64,000 nucleotides of DNA from CAYRGQ01 sp964423925 (lineage in GTDB: Bacteria > Bacteroidota > Bacteroidia > Sphingobacteriales > Sphingobacteriaceae). Under the pieces are notes generated by a model. It was not told the origin of the DNA, made no database searches, and worked only from the letters and a program-made list of their open reading frames with translations. The stretch lies in the NCBI GenBank assembly GCA_964423925.1, contig CAYRGQ010000011.1, forward strand, positions 1 to 64,000, given 5' to 3'. Position numbers and translations under genes: made by a program. How positions within the stretch are numbered: position 1 is the first letter of the stretch; every line of letters begins with the position of its first letter. Of this stretch, positions 1 through 8,503 are shown in pieces.

Positions 1-898
1 TGCCGAACGGTTTCGCCCCGGCCTCGGCCAAGAGCCAGTCTACAGATTCCGCGTAATCCTCATCGAGCAGGTCCGTTGAGGTGGAAATAAGGATGACGGC
101 GTCATCCGCATTCGTGACAATCAACGACGTATCACTTGTTGCGAACGTCCCACCACCGTGTAGCACTTGCAATTTAGTAAGGTAGCGTACGCCTTTATCG
201 GTATTGTGGCCGTCATTCAACTGGCCCTCCATGTAGAGGATGTTGTCGCGTACGTAGACGGTGGCTCGCTCGGGTCTGCTTAACGCTACCTCAAATGAAA
301 TTGCCTTCGCCGCGTCGGCGCTTAGGCTGGCCACTAGTACATTGTCTGCATGGGATGCAAAAAATTCCCTAGAATACGTAACGCCTCCCTTGGTGAATGT
401 CGTGGATGCCACCGCATCATTGAGTGACAATACGCGTTCATAATTTTCGATCTCTTCATCGCTGCGATACGCATAATGGAGGTGCATATTCCCTAACATC
501 TGGAAACTGCCATAGGGTGCATCCTTTCCTTGACCAAATGCCGACCCCTGCCCACCACTGCGAAAATGGGCGTACATCAAGTTTTGGGCTTCCAAATTCT
601 TTCCGGCCAGAAGTAGTTCACGGATCTTGGGCAGGTACGAGAGGGCTTCAGGGTTCAGCGCCGCCGGATCTTCGCTTCCCGACCACATCGTGATATCGTT
701 CAACACGACCAGTTCGGTGTCGATGCCCCCATCGGGCATCATGCCGATGCGTCCATTTCCTAAGGGCACGGTCTCTTCCCACGCTTCAGCAGGGGAATGA
801 TAGCGCAGGGCCAATTCTTCGTTTTGCTGCGCAAGACACGAAAGTACGGACACGGCTAGCGTGCCTAATGCTATCAAAATATGGCTTGTTATCCTCAT
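1..898 (-). CDS. Glycoside hydrolase family 95-like protein (alpha-L-fucosidase/galactosidase type), 3' end outside window
   Basis: The reading frame opens at an ATG at 898 and runs without a stop to the window edge, giving 299 codons of the N-terminal part. Residues 1-23 form a signal peptide ending in SCLAQ. The next stretch (LRYHSPAEAWEETVPLGNGRIGMM, then NDITMWSGS) is the hallmark opening of the GH95 N-terminal beta-sandwich domain. GH95 enzymes are inverting exo-glycosidases acting on terminal alpha-L-fucose or L-galactose; the catalytic (alpha/alpha)6 domain lies outside the window, so activity cannot be checked. It sits 192 bp downstream of an MFS transporter on the same strand and may share its transcript. 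The family call is strong; substrate is inferred. Confidence 0.85.
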   Translation of the reverse strand, partial: MRITSHILIALGTLAVSVLSCLAQQNEELALRYHSPAEAWEETVPLGNGRIGMMPDGGIDTELVVLNDITMWSGSEDPAALNPEALSYLPKIRELLLAGKNLEAQNLMYAHFRSGGQGSAFGQGKDAPYGSFQMLGNMHLHYAYRSDEEIENYERVLSLNDAVASTTFTKGGVTYSREFFASHADNVLVASLSADAAKAISFEVALSRPERATVYVRDNILYMEGQLNDGHNTDKGVRYLTKLQVLHGGGTFATSDTSLIVTNADDAVILISTSTDLLDEDYAESVDWLLAEAGAKPFG

Positions 899-1090
899 TG
901 TTAATTTTCGTCGCTCTTTTTTTTACCGTATCCGATCCGACAGTCTACTACACGAGCTAAAACGCAGGCCGTGTGTGGCGGTGGTACCTTCAATCCGTGA
1001 TACACTTGGTTCCAAAGACCTGTGCGTCCCGTAATATCCTCATCAAAAATGGGTGGCGGAGCCGCGTAAAGATAAGCCAATTCAGCAAAT

Positions 1091-2329
1091 TCAGTCCTCT
1101 TCCAAAAAGTCCAAATCCTTGTGGTGAGTTTCGGGCACGGTAAGCGTCGAATAAAATGCAATGGCAAAGGCGAGCAGCCCCACGACGGCACCTGACAGCA
1201 ATATACCTAGTGATGGTTTGAAAAATCCATAGAGCGACGTCATCAACACCAAAGCACCACGCACCATATTGGGGACGGTTGTGGCGGCGGTAGCCCGAAG
1301 ATTGGTGCCAAATTGCTCGGCAGCAATCGTAACGAACATCGCCCAATAGCCAATACCGAAGCCCATCCACAGGCATAAGCCGTACAAGGCAGCGGGGCTA
1401 TTCACCCAGCCCGAGAGGAAGACTATGCTCCCGACCAGAGTGAAGGCCATCATGTAGGCGACAGCTTTCTTTCGCGACTGCAGGGCGTGGCTTATCAGGC
1501 CGCTGACGAGATCCCCCGCCGCCAACCCGACGTAGCTCCACATGATGGCCAACCCGGGCTTGATTGGCACGGTAAGGCCCAGCGCCTGGCCAAACTCGTT
1601 GGAAAAAGTAGCCAGTATCCCAATTACGAACCAGGTTGGCAAGCCGATGGCAATGCACTTGAGATACAAAACCAACCGTCTCCGGTTGGTAAAGAAAGAC
1701 AAGAAATTCCCTTTCTGAATATGGGTTTGGTGCTTGATTTGGTCGAACATGCCCGACTCGAATACGCCAATGCGAAGAATGAGCAGGCAGATACCCATTC
1801 CCCCGCCGATGAAATAAGCCATGCGCCACGCAAAGAGTTCCACCGTGAAATAGGCGACCACCGCTCCGCAAAGACCCACGCCCGCCACCAGCGATGTACC
1901 GATTGCGCGCAGGCGTTTAGGCAAGATTTCCGACACGAGGGTAATGCCCGCACCTAGCTCACCCGCAAGTCCTACGCCCGCGATGAAGCGTAACAGTTTA
2001 TAGAGGTCAGGATCCATCACAAACCCGCAAGCAATATTGGCGAGCGAATACGTAATAATCGACCCGAACAACACCGAAAGCCGCCCCCTTTTGTCTCCCA
2101 ACACGCCCCATAGAATACCGCCTACGAGCAGACCCGTCATTTGCCAATTAAGAATGGACGCACCCACCGTAGATATTTCGGCCTCGCTCAGACCCAAATC
2201 GCGCAGACTCTCGATCCGCACGATACCGAACAGCAAAAGGTCGTAAATATCCACAAAATACCCTAGCGCCGCCACCATCACGGGAACGCTAAGCAAGTAT
2301 CGCCAATTGGATTTCTGGTAATTCTGCAA
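1091..2329 (-). CDS. MFS transporter (sugar/metabolite:proton symporter type)
   Basis: A 412-residue protein with about 12 hydrophobic segments. The loop between the second and third segments reads WGVLGDKRGRLSVL, the classical MFS motif A, and a second conserved RLRAIGTS-type motif follows segment six (PKRLRAIGTSLVAG). The N-terminus (FVDIYDLLLFGIV) resembles the metabolite:H+ symporter branch. The start is a TTG at 2329, since the next in-frame ATG would remove the first half of transmembrane segment 1. Substrate is unknown. The GH95 gene follows on the same strand, which suggests, but does not prove, import of a sugar or sugar product. Confidence 0.85.
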   Translation of the reverse strand: MQNYQKSNWRYLLSVPVMVAALGYFVDIYDLLLFGIVRIESLRDLGLSEAEISTVGASILNWQMTGLLVGGILWGVLGDKRGRLSVLFGSIITYSLANIACGFVMDPDLYKLLRFIAGVGLAGELGAGITLVSEILPKRLRAIGTSLVAGVGLCGAVVAYFTVELFAWRMAYFIGGGMGICLLILRIGVFESGMFDQIKHQTHIQKGNFLSFFTNRRRLVLYLKCIAIGLPTWFVIGILATFSNEFGQALGLTVPIKPGLAIMWSYVGLAAGDLVSGLISHALQSRKKAVAYMMAFTLVGSIVFLSGWVNSPAALYGLCLWMGFGIGYWAMFVTIAAEQFGTNLRATAATTVPNMVRGALVLMTSLYGFFKPSLGILLSGAVVGLLAFAIAFYSTLTVPETHHKDLDFLEED

Positions 2330-2568
2330 GGTTTATCGTTAAGCTAATACCGGTCAATCGCCTACTTCGGGACAGGGTAAATCGTGGTTAGCGCGACCAT
2401 TCCGCTGCCGAAAGACGTACTTGTACGGCGGGATAAATGTAAAAAGAAAAATCAAAATCTACGCCCCGAAATTTGTTGCAAGTGGCGTTAAAGAATGGGT
2501 GGATACCCACTATGACATCGTCAGGTTCATACCGCGCAGTTGATAAGTCTACCCTGAGAGACGGGTAC

Positions 2569-3036
2569 CTACACCAATTTCACGATCGCTTCGAGAAAAG
2601 CGCGATCAACCGTGTCGAATGCGTCCAGCTCGTCACTGTCCACGTCCAATACACCGATCACCTTATCCTGGCGAACGACGGGTACAACAATCTCCGACCG
2701 TGATAAGGAACTGCAGGCGATGTGCCCGGGAAAAGCGTCAACATCGGGCACAATTAGCGTTTCGGCTTGCGCCCACGCCGTACCGCATACGCCTCGGCCT
2801 TTTGCGATACGCGTACACGCAATAGGCCCCTGGAAGGGTCCCAGCACCAGCTCTTCTCCCTTTACGAGATAAAAACCAACCCAAAAGAAGTCGAACTGAC
2901 TTTTAAGGGCGGCAGCAATATTAGCCATATTGGCGATCAAGTCATCCTCACCGTCCACCAGCGCGCGCAATTGGGGCAGCAACGCCGCGTATTGTTCTTC
3001 TTTTGTTCCTTTCGTTAGTACTAGTTCCTCGGCCAT
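2569..3036 (-). CDS. msrC: Free methionine-(R)-sulfoxide reductase, GAF domain
   Basis: A 155-residue single GAF-domain protein of the fRMsr (YebR/MsrC) family, which reduces free methionine-R-sulfoxide in the cytoplasm. The diagnostic central stretch is present: FDFFWVGFYL, LGPFQGPIACTRIAKGRGVCG with the conserved cysteines, then HIACSSLSRSEIVVPV carrying the catalytic-site cysteine. Ending with LDVDSDELDAFD is also typical. The ATG at 3036 is preferred over an upstream ATG at 3135, because a TATCTTTG promoter box (3056-3063, minus strand) lies between them. Length matches the family. The gene is monocistronic and divergent from the DUF4886 gene. Confidence 0.9.
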   Translation of the reverse strand: MAEELVLTKGTKEEQYAALLPQLRALVDGEDDLIANMANIAAALKSQFDFFWVGFYLVKGEELVLGPFQGPIACTRIAKGRGVCGTAWAQAETLIVPDVDAFPGHIACSSLSRSEIVVPVVRQDKVIGVLDVDSDELDAFDTVDRAFLEAIVKLV

Positions 3037-3055
3037 TTTATTTGATTGTAGTAGC

Positions 3056-3063
3056 CAAAGATA
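3056..3063 (-). promoter_or_regulatory. -7 box TATCTTTG for msrC
   Basis: Exact match to the Bacteroidota -7 consensus TAnnTTTG, about 20 nt upstream of the msrC ATG at 3036. It fixes the start choice for that gene. No clear TTTG -33 element is visible. Confidence 0.6.
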
Positions 3064-3140
3064 CGCATAGCACGACGTAAAATGCGAATAAATCGCTGAT
3101 TCGTTCCCGTCCGCCATTCGCACGATTCCAGACAAAAAGC

Positions 3141-3148
3141 TATCTTTG
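3141..3148 (+). promoter_or_regulatory. -7 box TATCTTTG for the DUF4886 gene
   Basis: Exact TAnnTTTG match 35 nt upstream of the ATG at 3184. Predicted transcription would begin near 3152 and give a leader of about 30 nt. Confidence 0.6.
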
Positions 3149-3183
3149 GAATATCAAATTATCATCTTCGCAATAGACACATC

Positions 3184-4053
3184 ATGACAAACCTTCGGCA
3201 TCTCTTCTTCACCCTTTTCTTCTTAGTCGCCTCTGCGGCCATGACCTTAGCCCAAGGGGGCAACAAAGGCGTACTGCGTGTGCTAGCCATTGGCAATAGC
3301 TTTTCGGAAGATGCTATCGAGAACTACCTGCACGAGCTGAGTGTCGCCGCTGGCAAAGAAATCGTGGTGGGCAACCTGTACATCGGCGGGGCGCCGCTTT
3401 CACTGCATTGGCAAAATGTCCTGGAGGACAAGGGCGCCTACCGCTACCGAAAAACCGACGTAGATGGCACCAAGCATGAATCCACCAACATCAGTATCCG
3501 TGCGGCACTAGCCGATGAGGCCTGGGATTATATTTCCGTTCAGCAGGCCAGCCCCCTTTCCGGCCAATTTGACCACTATAAAACGCCCCTGGCTGGGCTT
3601 TTTGGGTACCTCAAGGGCGCCACCGATGGCCATGCCAACGTCATCTTCCACCAGACTTGGGCTTATGCGCAGGATGCTTCCCACGATGGATTTGCCCATT
3701 ACAACCGCAACCAACAAACGATGTACGAGGCCATTATGGACGCATCCAAGCAAGCAACCGAATGGGTGCCCATCGATCTGTTGATTCCTGCTGGGACAGC
3801 CATCCAAAACGCGCGAACCAGCTTCATCGGCGATAACTTGACGCGCGACGGCTATCACCTCGACCTGAATATCGGTCGCTTCACGGCAGCCTGCACTTGG
3901 TTCGATGCCTTGTTTGGTGAGCGCGCGCCCGTAGACAGATACCGGCCGGAAGGTGTCACCGTCGCTGAGGGTCTCGTGGCCCAACAGGCTGCCCACGCAG
4001 CGGTACAACAACCCTACGCCGTGACGGATTTGTCCGAAATTAAGAAAGATTAG
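3184..4053 (+). CDS. DUF4886 domain secreted protein, SGNH-hydrolase-like
   Basis: A 289-residue protein with a signal peptide (cleavage near AMTLAQG). Its core matches DUF4886: LAIGNSFSEDAIENYL carries a GDSL-like nucleophile Ser39, and RDGYHLDLNIGR near residues 217-228 gives the Asp-x-x-His pair of an SGNH hydrolase. These features suggest a secreted or periplasmic esterase acting on acylated glycans or similar esters, but no substrate is known for the family. It is monocistronic, has its own promoter box, and ends 11 bp from the convergent cupin gene. Confidence 0.8.
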   Translation: MTNLRHLFFTLFFLVASAAMTLAQGGNKGVLRVLAIGNSFSEDAIENYLHELSVAAGKEIVVGNLYIGGAPLSLHWQNVLEDKGAYRYRKTDVDGTKHESTNISIRAALADEAWDYISVQQASPLSGQFDHYKTPLAGLFGYLKGATDGHANVIFHQTWAYAQDASHDGFAHYNRNQQTMYEAIMDASKQATEWVPIDLLIPAGTAIQNARTSFIGDNLTRDGYHLDLNIGRFTAACTWFDALFGERAPVDRYRPEGVTVAEGLVAQQAAHAAVQQPYAVTDLSEIKKD

Positions 4054-4064
4054 GGCAAGTCTGC

Positions 4065-4565
4065 CTAGCGGCCAAAATCATCCTGCACACGGACGATATC
4101 ATCTTCATCAGAAGGATTCCCGGCGTCTGTGTGCTGCCAGATTTCGGCCAAAACACCCCAGCCCTCCAGGCCTACTAGGCGATGGCGCTCGCCTTGATTA
4201 AGACGGATCACATCACCCGGATTCAGCAGTTTGAGTGCATGCTCCTCGTCTGTAGGGCTGGTGACGACCCCTACCGTTCCACTCACCACTTGCCAAATCT
4301 CAGCCCGACGATGGTGGTATTGCCAAGACAGACGCTTACCGGGCGCAACAACAAGGATCTTGGGACTGAGTTTCCCAGCAATCTTGAGCGACCCCACGTC
4401 AATTCCGTTAAAATAGGTATCGGCAAAATCCTGCGCTTGGCTCTCGTCAATCACGAAAAAACCACCCCACGGACGGGTTTGGTCTTGCTGCTCTATGCGG
4501 AAACCTTGTTGGTTCAAGGTAGCTTCCACTTCTGAAAATACTTCTTCCTTCGACTTATATGACAT
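4065..4565 (-). CDS. Cupin protein, type II mannose-6-phosphate isomerase-like
   Basis: A 166-residue single-domain cupin. The metal-binding motif is visible as QYHHRRAEIWQVVSGTVGV (two His and one Glu) with the last ligand in GERHRL. The sequence matches the C-terminal cupin of type II phosphomannose isomerases and proteins often labelled phosphoheptose isomerase in Bacteroidota; true activity is unproven. The start is the ATG at 4565 rather than an upstream TTG. A near-consensus TATATTTA box lies at 4587-4594. It is monocistronic and convergent with the DUF4886 gene. Confidence 0.75.
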   Translation of the reverse strand: MSYKSKEEVFSEVEATLNQQGFRIEQQDQTRPWGGFFVIDESQAQDFADTYFNGIDVGSLKIAGKLSPKILVVAPGKRLSWQYHHRRAEIWQVVSGTVGVVTSPTDEEHALKLLNPGDVIRLNQGERHRLVGLEGWGVLAEIWQHTDAGNPSDEDDIVRVQDDFGR

Positions 4566-4680
4566 GTGCAATAGGTTTTAAGTCGTTAAATATAGCGAGT
4601 TTTTCTATCGGGCGGTAACTAATTTTACCCTTTCATGCCCTATGCCCTATCGGAAAAGCCCGCAGGCTTGGAAAGGTTCA

Positions 4681-5589
4681 CTAAACTTCGACGTCCCATA
4701 CTATCGCAGTTTTGTCATCACTCACGGAGACCAACTGCTTTTTTAACGGATTCCACGTAATGTCGTTGATCGACAAGCGGTGGCAGTCGAAGCCTTTTTC
4801 TAGACTGATAATGCGCAGAAGCCTGAAATCCTCCGCCGACCAAATCTTAATGCTCTTGTCGCGGCTACCCGTGGCAAAAATGGGGAAAACGGGGTGGTAA
4901 GCAATCGCATATACGGTAAACATATGCGGGGTGAAGGTAGTTTCTAGCGAAAAATCACTGACATGGTACACGTTCAGCTGGGCGTCACGCCCCCCCGTGA
5001 GGAGGTATATGCCGTCGGGCGAAAATCGCAGTGAGGTCACGGGCATCGTATGAGCGTCCACCTCAGCTCGCAACCGATATTCGGTAGCATCGTATAACTT
5101 GAGTTGACCGTCCTTTGTACCGAACACGACCGTCCGCTCGTCGGGGCTGATTGCAATCGTCCGAACCGTTTGCTCGGACACGCCAAAACTGTAGATCAGC
5201 TTATAACTGCGCAAATCCCACACCGACACGGTACCATCCTCTGAGGAAAGCACGAGCTCCGCCTTATTTGAAAAGGCCACAATACCGAACACCGGACGCT
5301 GGTGATGATCTAGGCGGGCCACGACATCGCCGCTGTTCGTATCAACGAGTGTCACCAAGCCCTTTCGTTCTCCTACGGCTAGCAACTGAGTACCCGGAAT
5401 GTGATAGAGTTTGTATACGGATGATAGCACCGGCAGCAAGACACGCTTGAAGGTAAGGGACTCCATATCCCACTCCACAACGCCTTTATCGTTCCCTGCG
5501 GTAAACAGCATGTGCGGGTCCGGGCCATTCTCGACGGTGAATATCGGGTTTTGATGTCCTGACAATGTACCTGCTTTCCGGATTTCCAT
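4681..5589 (-). CDS. WD40-repeat beta-propeller protein
   Basis: A 302-residue protein made of about seven WD40 repeats with no signal peptide, so probably cytoplasmic. Repeat ends are recognisable: VSVWDLRS, IKIWSAED and the terminal TAIVWDVEV, plus SPDG turns such as RFSPDGIYLLTGGRD. These proteins act as binding platforms; no enzymatic site is visible and the partner is unknown. It stands alone on the minus strand just upstream, in sequence order, of the end of the his genes, but is separated from hisIE by 108 bp and reads the same way, so it is downstream of the his run. Confidence 0.85.
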   Translation of the reverse strand: MEIRKAGTLSGHQNPIFTVENGPDPHMLFTAGNDKGVVEWDMESLTFKRVLLPVLSSVYKLYHIPGTQLLAVGERKGLVTLVDTNSGDVVARLDHHQRPVFGIVAFSNKAELVLSSEDGTVSVWDLRSYKLIYSFGVSEQTVRTIAISPDERTVVFGTKDGQLKLYDATEYRLRAEVDAHTMPVTSLRFSPDGIYLLTGGRDAQLNVYHVSDFSLETTFTPHMFTVYAIAYHPVFPIFATGSRDKSIKIWSAEDFRLLRIISLEKGFDCHRLSINDITWNPLKKQLVSVSDDKTAIVWDVEV

Positions 5590-5697
5590 TTAGCGAATTT
5601 TTTGGATTAATGTCATGATTCCGCGGTGGGCGAGCACCATGCATGCCAACGAGCGCGCCTAGGGCAGGCCACGTCCAATACGAAGATAGGAACGAAT

Positions 5698-6282
5698 TTA
5701 CTGATGCCGGCCCTCGAGGTTTTTGGCAATCTGTTCCAAACTTACGTTTTTCTCCCGAAGTAACACGATAAGGTGGAAAATAAGGTCGGACGTCTCATTG
5801 ATCAAGTCAACGTCACTTTCAGCTAAGGCCGCTATGACCGTTTCGGTGGCCTCTTCCCCAACTTTTTGGGCTATCTTGTTGATGCCGCGTTGACGAAGGC
5901 GATTCACATACGATTCGGCTACGGGATGGTCAATGCGATCCTGCACGATGCGCTCGAGCTCGAGGATAAAGTTTCGGCCGTATTCGGTGTTGAAGCAGCT
6001 TCGCGTGCCCGTGTGGCATGTAGGTCCAGCGGGTTGGGCCTTGATGAGAATCGTATCCTGATCGCAATCGACATGGGTACTCACCACCTGCAGGAAATTT
6101 CCGCTTTCCTCCCCTTTGGTCCACAAGCGCCCCTTGCTGCGCGAAAAGAAGGTAACCCGCCCCTCGTCCTGCGTTTTTTGCCAGGCACTGGCGTCCATAT
6201 ATCCCAACATGAGCACTTCCAACGTCTGGGCGTCCTGCACGATTGCGGGTACAAGCCCGTCACCTTTTTCAAAATCCACCAT
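5698..6282 (-). CDS. hisIE: Bifunctional phosphoribosyl-AMP cyclohydrolase / phosphoribosyl-ATP pyrophosphohydrolase
   Basis: A 194-residue fusion carrying out steps 2 and 3 of histidine biosynthesis. The HisI part (about 1-110) shows FSRSKGRLWTKGEESGN and the zinc/magnesium site HVDCDQDTI with later GPTCHTGTRSCF. The HisE part (about 115-194) shows the helical KVGEEATETVIAA and DLIFHLIVLL motifs of the MazG-like pyrophosphohydrolase. It is the last gene of the his run, 22 bp after hisF. Fusion and length are as usual for Bacteroidota. Confidence 0.97.
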   Translation of the reverse strand: MVDFEKGDGLVPAIVQDAQTLEVLMLGYMDASAWQKTQDEGRVTFFSRSKGRLWTKGEESGNFLQVVSTHVDCDQDTILIKAQPAGPTCHTGTRSCFNTEYGRNFILELERIVQDRIDHPVAESYVNRLRQRGINKIAQKVGEEATETVIAALAESDVDLINETSDLIFHLIVLLREKNVSLEQIAKNLEGRHQ

Positions 6283-6304
6283 GATCTCTGCGCTATTTAG
6301 ATGT

Positions 6305-7057
6305 CTACCTTACTTCGATGGCTCGCTCCCGCAAAGCGTCCTTCAATTCTGGAATTAAGATTTCGCCGTAGTGAAACACCGACGCCGCAAGAGCCGCATC
6401 GACCTGAGCCTGTTCGAACACATCGACGAAGTGTTGTATGTTTCCCGCTCCGCCTGAAGCGATGAGGGGGATGGACAACCTATCGTTTACTTTCTTGAGC
6501 AACTCACAATCGAATCCCGCTTTGGTACCGTCGTGGTCCATGGAGGTCAGCAGGATTTCGCCCGCGCCGCGGCTTTCGGCTTCCTTGATCCAATCTTCGG
6601 TTTCGATATCGGTTTTTAGCCGACCACCATTCAAGTGCACGTAGTTTTTGCCGTCAACGTATCGCGTATCTATCGCCACGACGACAAACTGGATTCCAAA
6701 AGCGGCGGCTAGCTCGTCAATGAGCGCCGGATTGCGCACCGCAGCCGAATTAATCGAAATCTTGTCAGCTCCGGCGTTCAACAAGGTATGGGCATCCGCC
6801 AGTTCGTTTATCCCCCCTCCGATCGTAAAGGGGATGTTAATCTGCTGGGCTACGGCACGGACAAGCTCGACGGTTGTCTTGCGTCGTTCGTACGTGGCCG
6901 TAATATCCAAAAAGACCAGCTCGTCGGCACCTTGACGTGAATACTCCCACGCCAGTTCTACCGGATCCCCGGCATCGCGCAGGTCGACAAAGTTGACGCC
7001 TTTGACGGTCCGCCCGTCTTTCACGTCCAAGCAAGGAATAATACGCTTAGCCAACAT
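6305..7057 (-). CDS. hisF: Imidazole glycerol phosphate synthase, cyclase subunit
   Basis: A 250-residue (beta/alpha)8 barrel that joins ammonia from HisH to PRFAR, giving imidazole glycerol phosphate and AICAR. Catalytic aspartates are seen in CLDVKDGRTVKG (Asp11) and VVAIDTRYVDGKNYV (Asp130 position). Phosphate-binding loops appear as TIGGGI and IASGGAGN. It starts 2 bp after hisA ends and works as a complex with hisH upstream. Confidence 0.98.
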   Translation of the reverse strand: MLAKRIIPCLDVKDGRTVKGVNFVDLRDAGDPVELAWEYSRQGADELVFLDITATYERRKTTVELVRAVAQQINIPFTIGGGINELADAHTLLNAGADKISINSAAVRNPALIDELAAAFGIQFVVVAIDTRYVDGKNYVHLNGGRLKTDIETEDWIKEAESRGAGEILLTSMDHDGTKAGFDCELLKKVNDRLSIPLIASGGAGNIQHFVDVFEQAQVDAALAASVFHYGEILIPELKDALRERAIEVR

Positions 7058-7059
7058 GC

Positions 7060-7809
7060 TTAGAAGCTTATTAGCGATTTAAGGTTCCAATCTTTGATTT
7101 CGTCAATAGAGATGCGGTTTTCGTAGATGGCCTTGCCTACTACGCATGACTCGACGTTGATTGCATGCAGCGCTTCGATATCCTCCATCGAGCTAATTCC
7201 ACCGGATGCGATCAGCTTGATAATCGGCGAATGAACGAGCAATTTCTTATAAAGCTCCACGCCCGCACCACCCAATTTACCATCTTTATTGATGTCGGTG
7301 CAGAGGAAACGGAAAAAACCGAGGGACAGGCAGCGATCGATATAATCCATCAATTTTAACGGGGAGCTTTCGATCCATCCCGAATACTTGATCACTTCGT
7401 CAAGCACATCGATAGCAATAACGATATGATCTGACAGCTTTGTTTTGCCTACGTTGAGCGTGCTTAGCTCGTCAAGGAAGGCGGGGTTGGTGATCGCTTG
7501 CGTACCTACGATGACCCGGTGCACGCCAGCGTCTATCAGCTCGCGGATTTTGTCTATGCTACGCACCCCTCCCCCATATTGTACCTTCATATCCGTCTTT
7601 TTCAAGATATCGAAAAGATACTGTTGGTTTGAGAAGTCGCCCTTAGCGCCATTCAGGTCAATGATATGCACAAGTTCGGTACCTTTGGACTGGTACTGTT
7701 CGATCATCCCTTCCAAGGTAACATCATAAGTGGTAACGTCACCATAGTTGCCTTCGCGCAGGCGCACCACCTTTTGGTCTAGGACATCGATCGCTGGAAT
7801 GATATACAT
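7060..7809 (-). CDS. hisA: ProFAR isomerase
   Basis: A 249-residue (beta/alpha)8 barrel catalysing the Amadori rearrangement of ProFAR to PRFAR, step 4 of the pathway. The catalytic Asp8 is in IPAIDVLDQKVVRL; QYGGGVRS and TDINKDGKLGG are the two phosphate/active-site loops. The sequence is a divergent HisA of the Bacteroidota type, with an ASGGISS C-terminal phosphate loop. It lies 86 bp after hisH, a gap holding a hairpin, and 2 bp before hisF. Confidence 0.95.
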   Translation of the reverse strand: MYIIPAIDVLDQKVVRLREGNYGDVTTYDVTLEGMIEQYQSKGTELVHIIDLNGAKGDFSNQQYLFDILKKTDMKVQYGGGVRSIDKIRELIDAGVHRVIVGTQAITNPAFLDELSTLNVGKTKLSDHIVIAIDVLDEVIKYSGWIESSPLKLMDYIDRCLSLGFFRFLCTDINKDGKLGGAGVELYKKLLVHSPIIKLIASGGISSMEDIEALHAINVESCVVGKAIYENRISIDEIKDWNLKSLISF

Positions 7810-7838
7810 AATATTTTGTTGAGTTTATGTCGGATGCC

Positions 7839-7859
7839 GTGGGCGGCGTTAGCGCCCAC
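7839..7859 (-). repeat. Hairpin between hisH and hisA
   Basis: A perfect 7-bp inverted repeat (GTGGGCG / CGCCCAC) with a 7-nt loop in the hisH-hisA gap. No T-run follows on either strand, so it does not look like an intrinsic terminator; it may stabilise or process the mRNA. Function is inferred. Confidence 0.45.
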
Positions 7860-7895
7860 CGGTCGCATCACCGTGAAGCGGAAATTTTCCCGCTT

Positions 7896-8486
7896 TTACA
7901 CCACGGAAAAATTCAATAATAGTTGTTCGCCCGCCTTGCCTGACTTTTCGGGGTGAAATTGCACCCCGTAGAAATTGCCTTGTTGGAGTGCGGCCGAAAA
8001 TGCCACACCGTAGTGTGCTAAGGCTGCGGTAAAAGTAGCATTATATTCGATAAAATACGAGTGAACAAAGTAAAAATAGCTTCCTTTTGGGATATCCTGA
8101 AAGAGGGGACAGCCTGCCGCAGGCGTTACTTGATTCCACCCCATATGCGGCACTTTTCCCGTTATTCGCTGTTGGAAATGCAATGTATGGATCGGAACAA
8201 TACCCAGCATATCGCTATCTCCTTCTTCGGAGTGTGCAGTCAGCAATTGCATGCCCACACAGATACCAAGGACGGGTTTTTCGAGCGTATGGATGGATGA
8301 TGCCAACCCAGTAGCCTTCAACTTTTCCATTGCCGCCCCGGCATGCCCCACGCCAGGAATAATAAAGCGGTCGTATTTACCAAAGTCATCAACGTTGTTG
8401 ACCATCCCGAACGAAATGCCGAGGCGCCCTAGGGCGGCGGTCAGCGAGAAGATATTACCCGCTTCGTAATTAATAATTCCGATCAT
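7896..8486 (-). CDS. hisH: Imidazole glycerol phosphate synthase, glutaminase subunit
   Basis: A 196-residue class I glutamine amidotransferase that feeds ammonia to HisF. The nucleophile is in LGICVGMQLL (Cys near residue 76) and the His/Glu of the triad in VQFHPEKSG near residue 175. The oxyanion strand IIPGVGHAG is present. It starts 17 bp after hisB and length is normal. Confidence 0.97.
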   Translation of the reverse strand: MIGIINYEAGNIFSLTAALGRLGISFGMVNNVDDFGKYDRFIIPGVGHAGAAMEKLKATGLASSIHTLEKPVLGICVGMQLLTAHSEEGDSDMLGIVPIHTLHFQQRITGKVPHMGWNQVTPAAGCPLFQDIPKGSYFYFVHSYFIEYNATFTAALAHYGVAFSAALQQGNFYGVQFHPEKSGKAGEQLLLNFSVV

Positions 8487-8503
8487 CCGTCGATTTGCTC
8501 GCG

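Noticed and set aside
901..1191. A 96-codon minus-strand frame across the MFS-GH95 gap
   Set aside because: It overlaps the end of the MFS gene in another frame, has no recognisable motif and ends where the GH95 promoter region would be; it is most likely a shadow frame.
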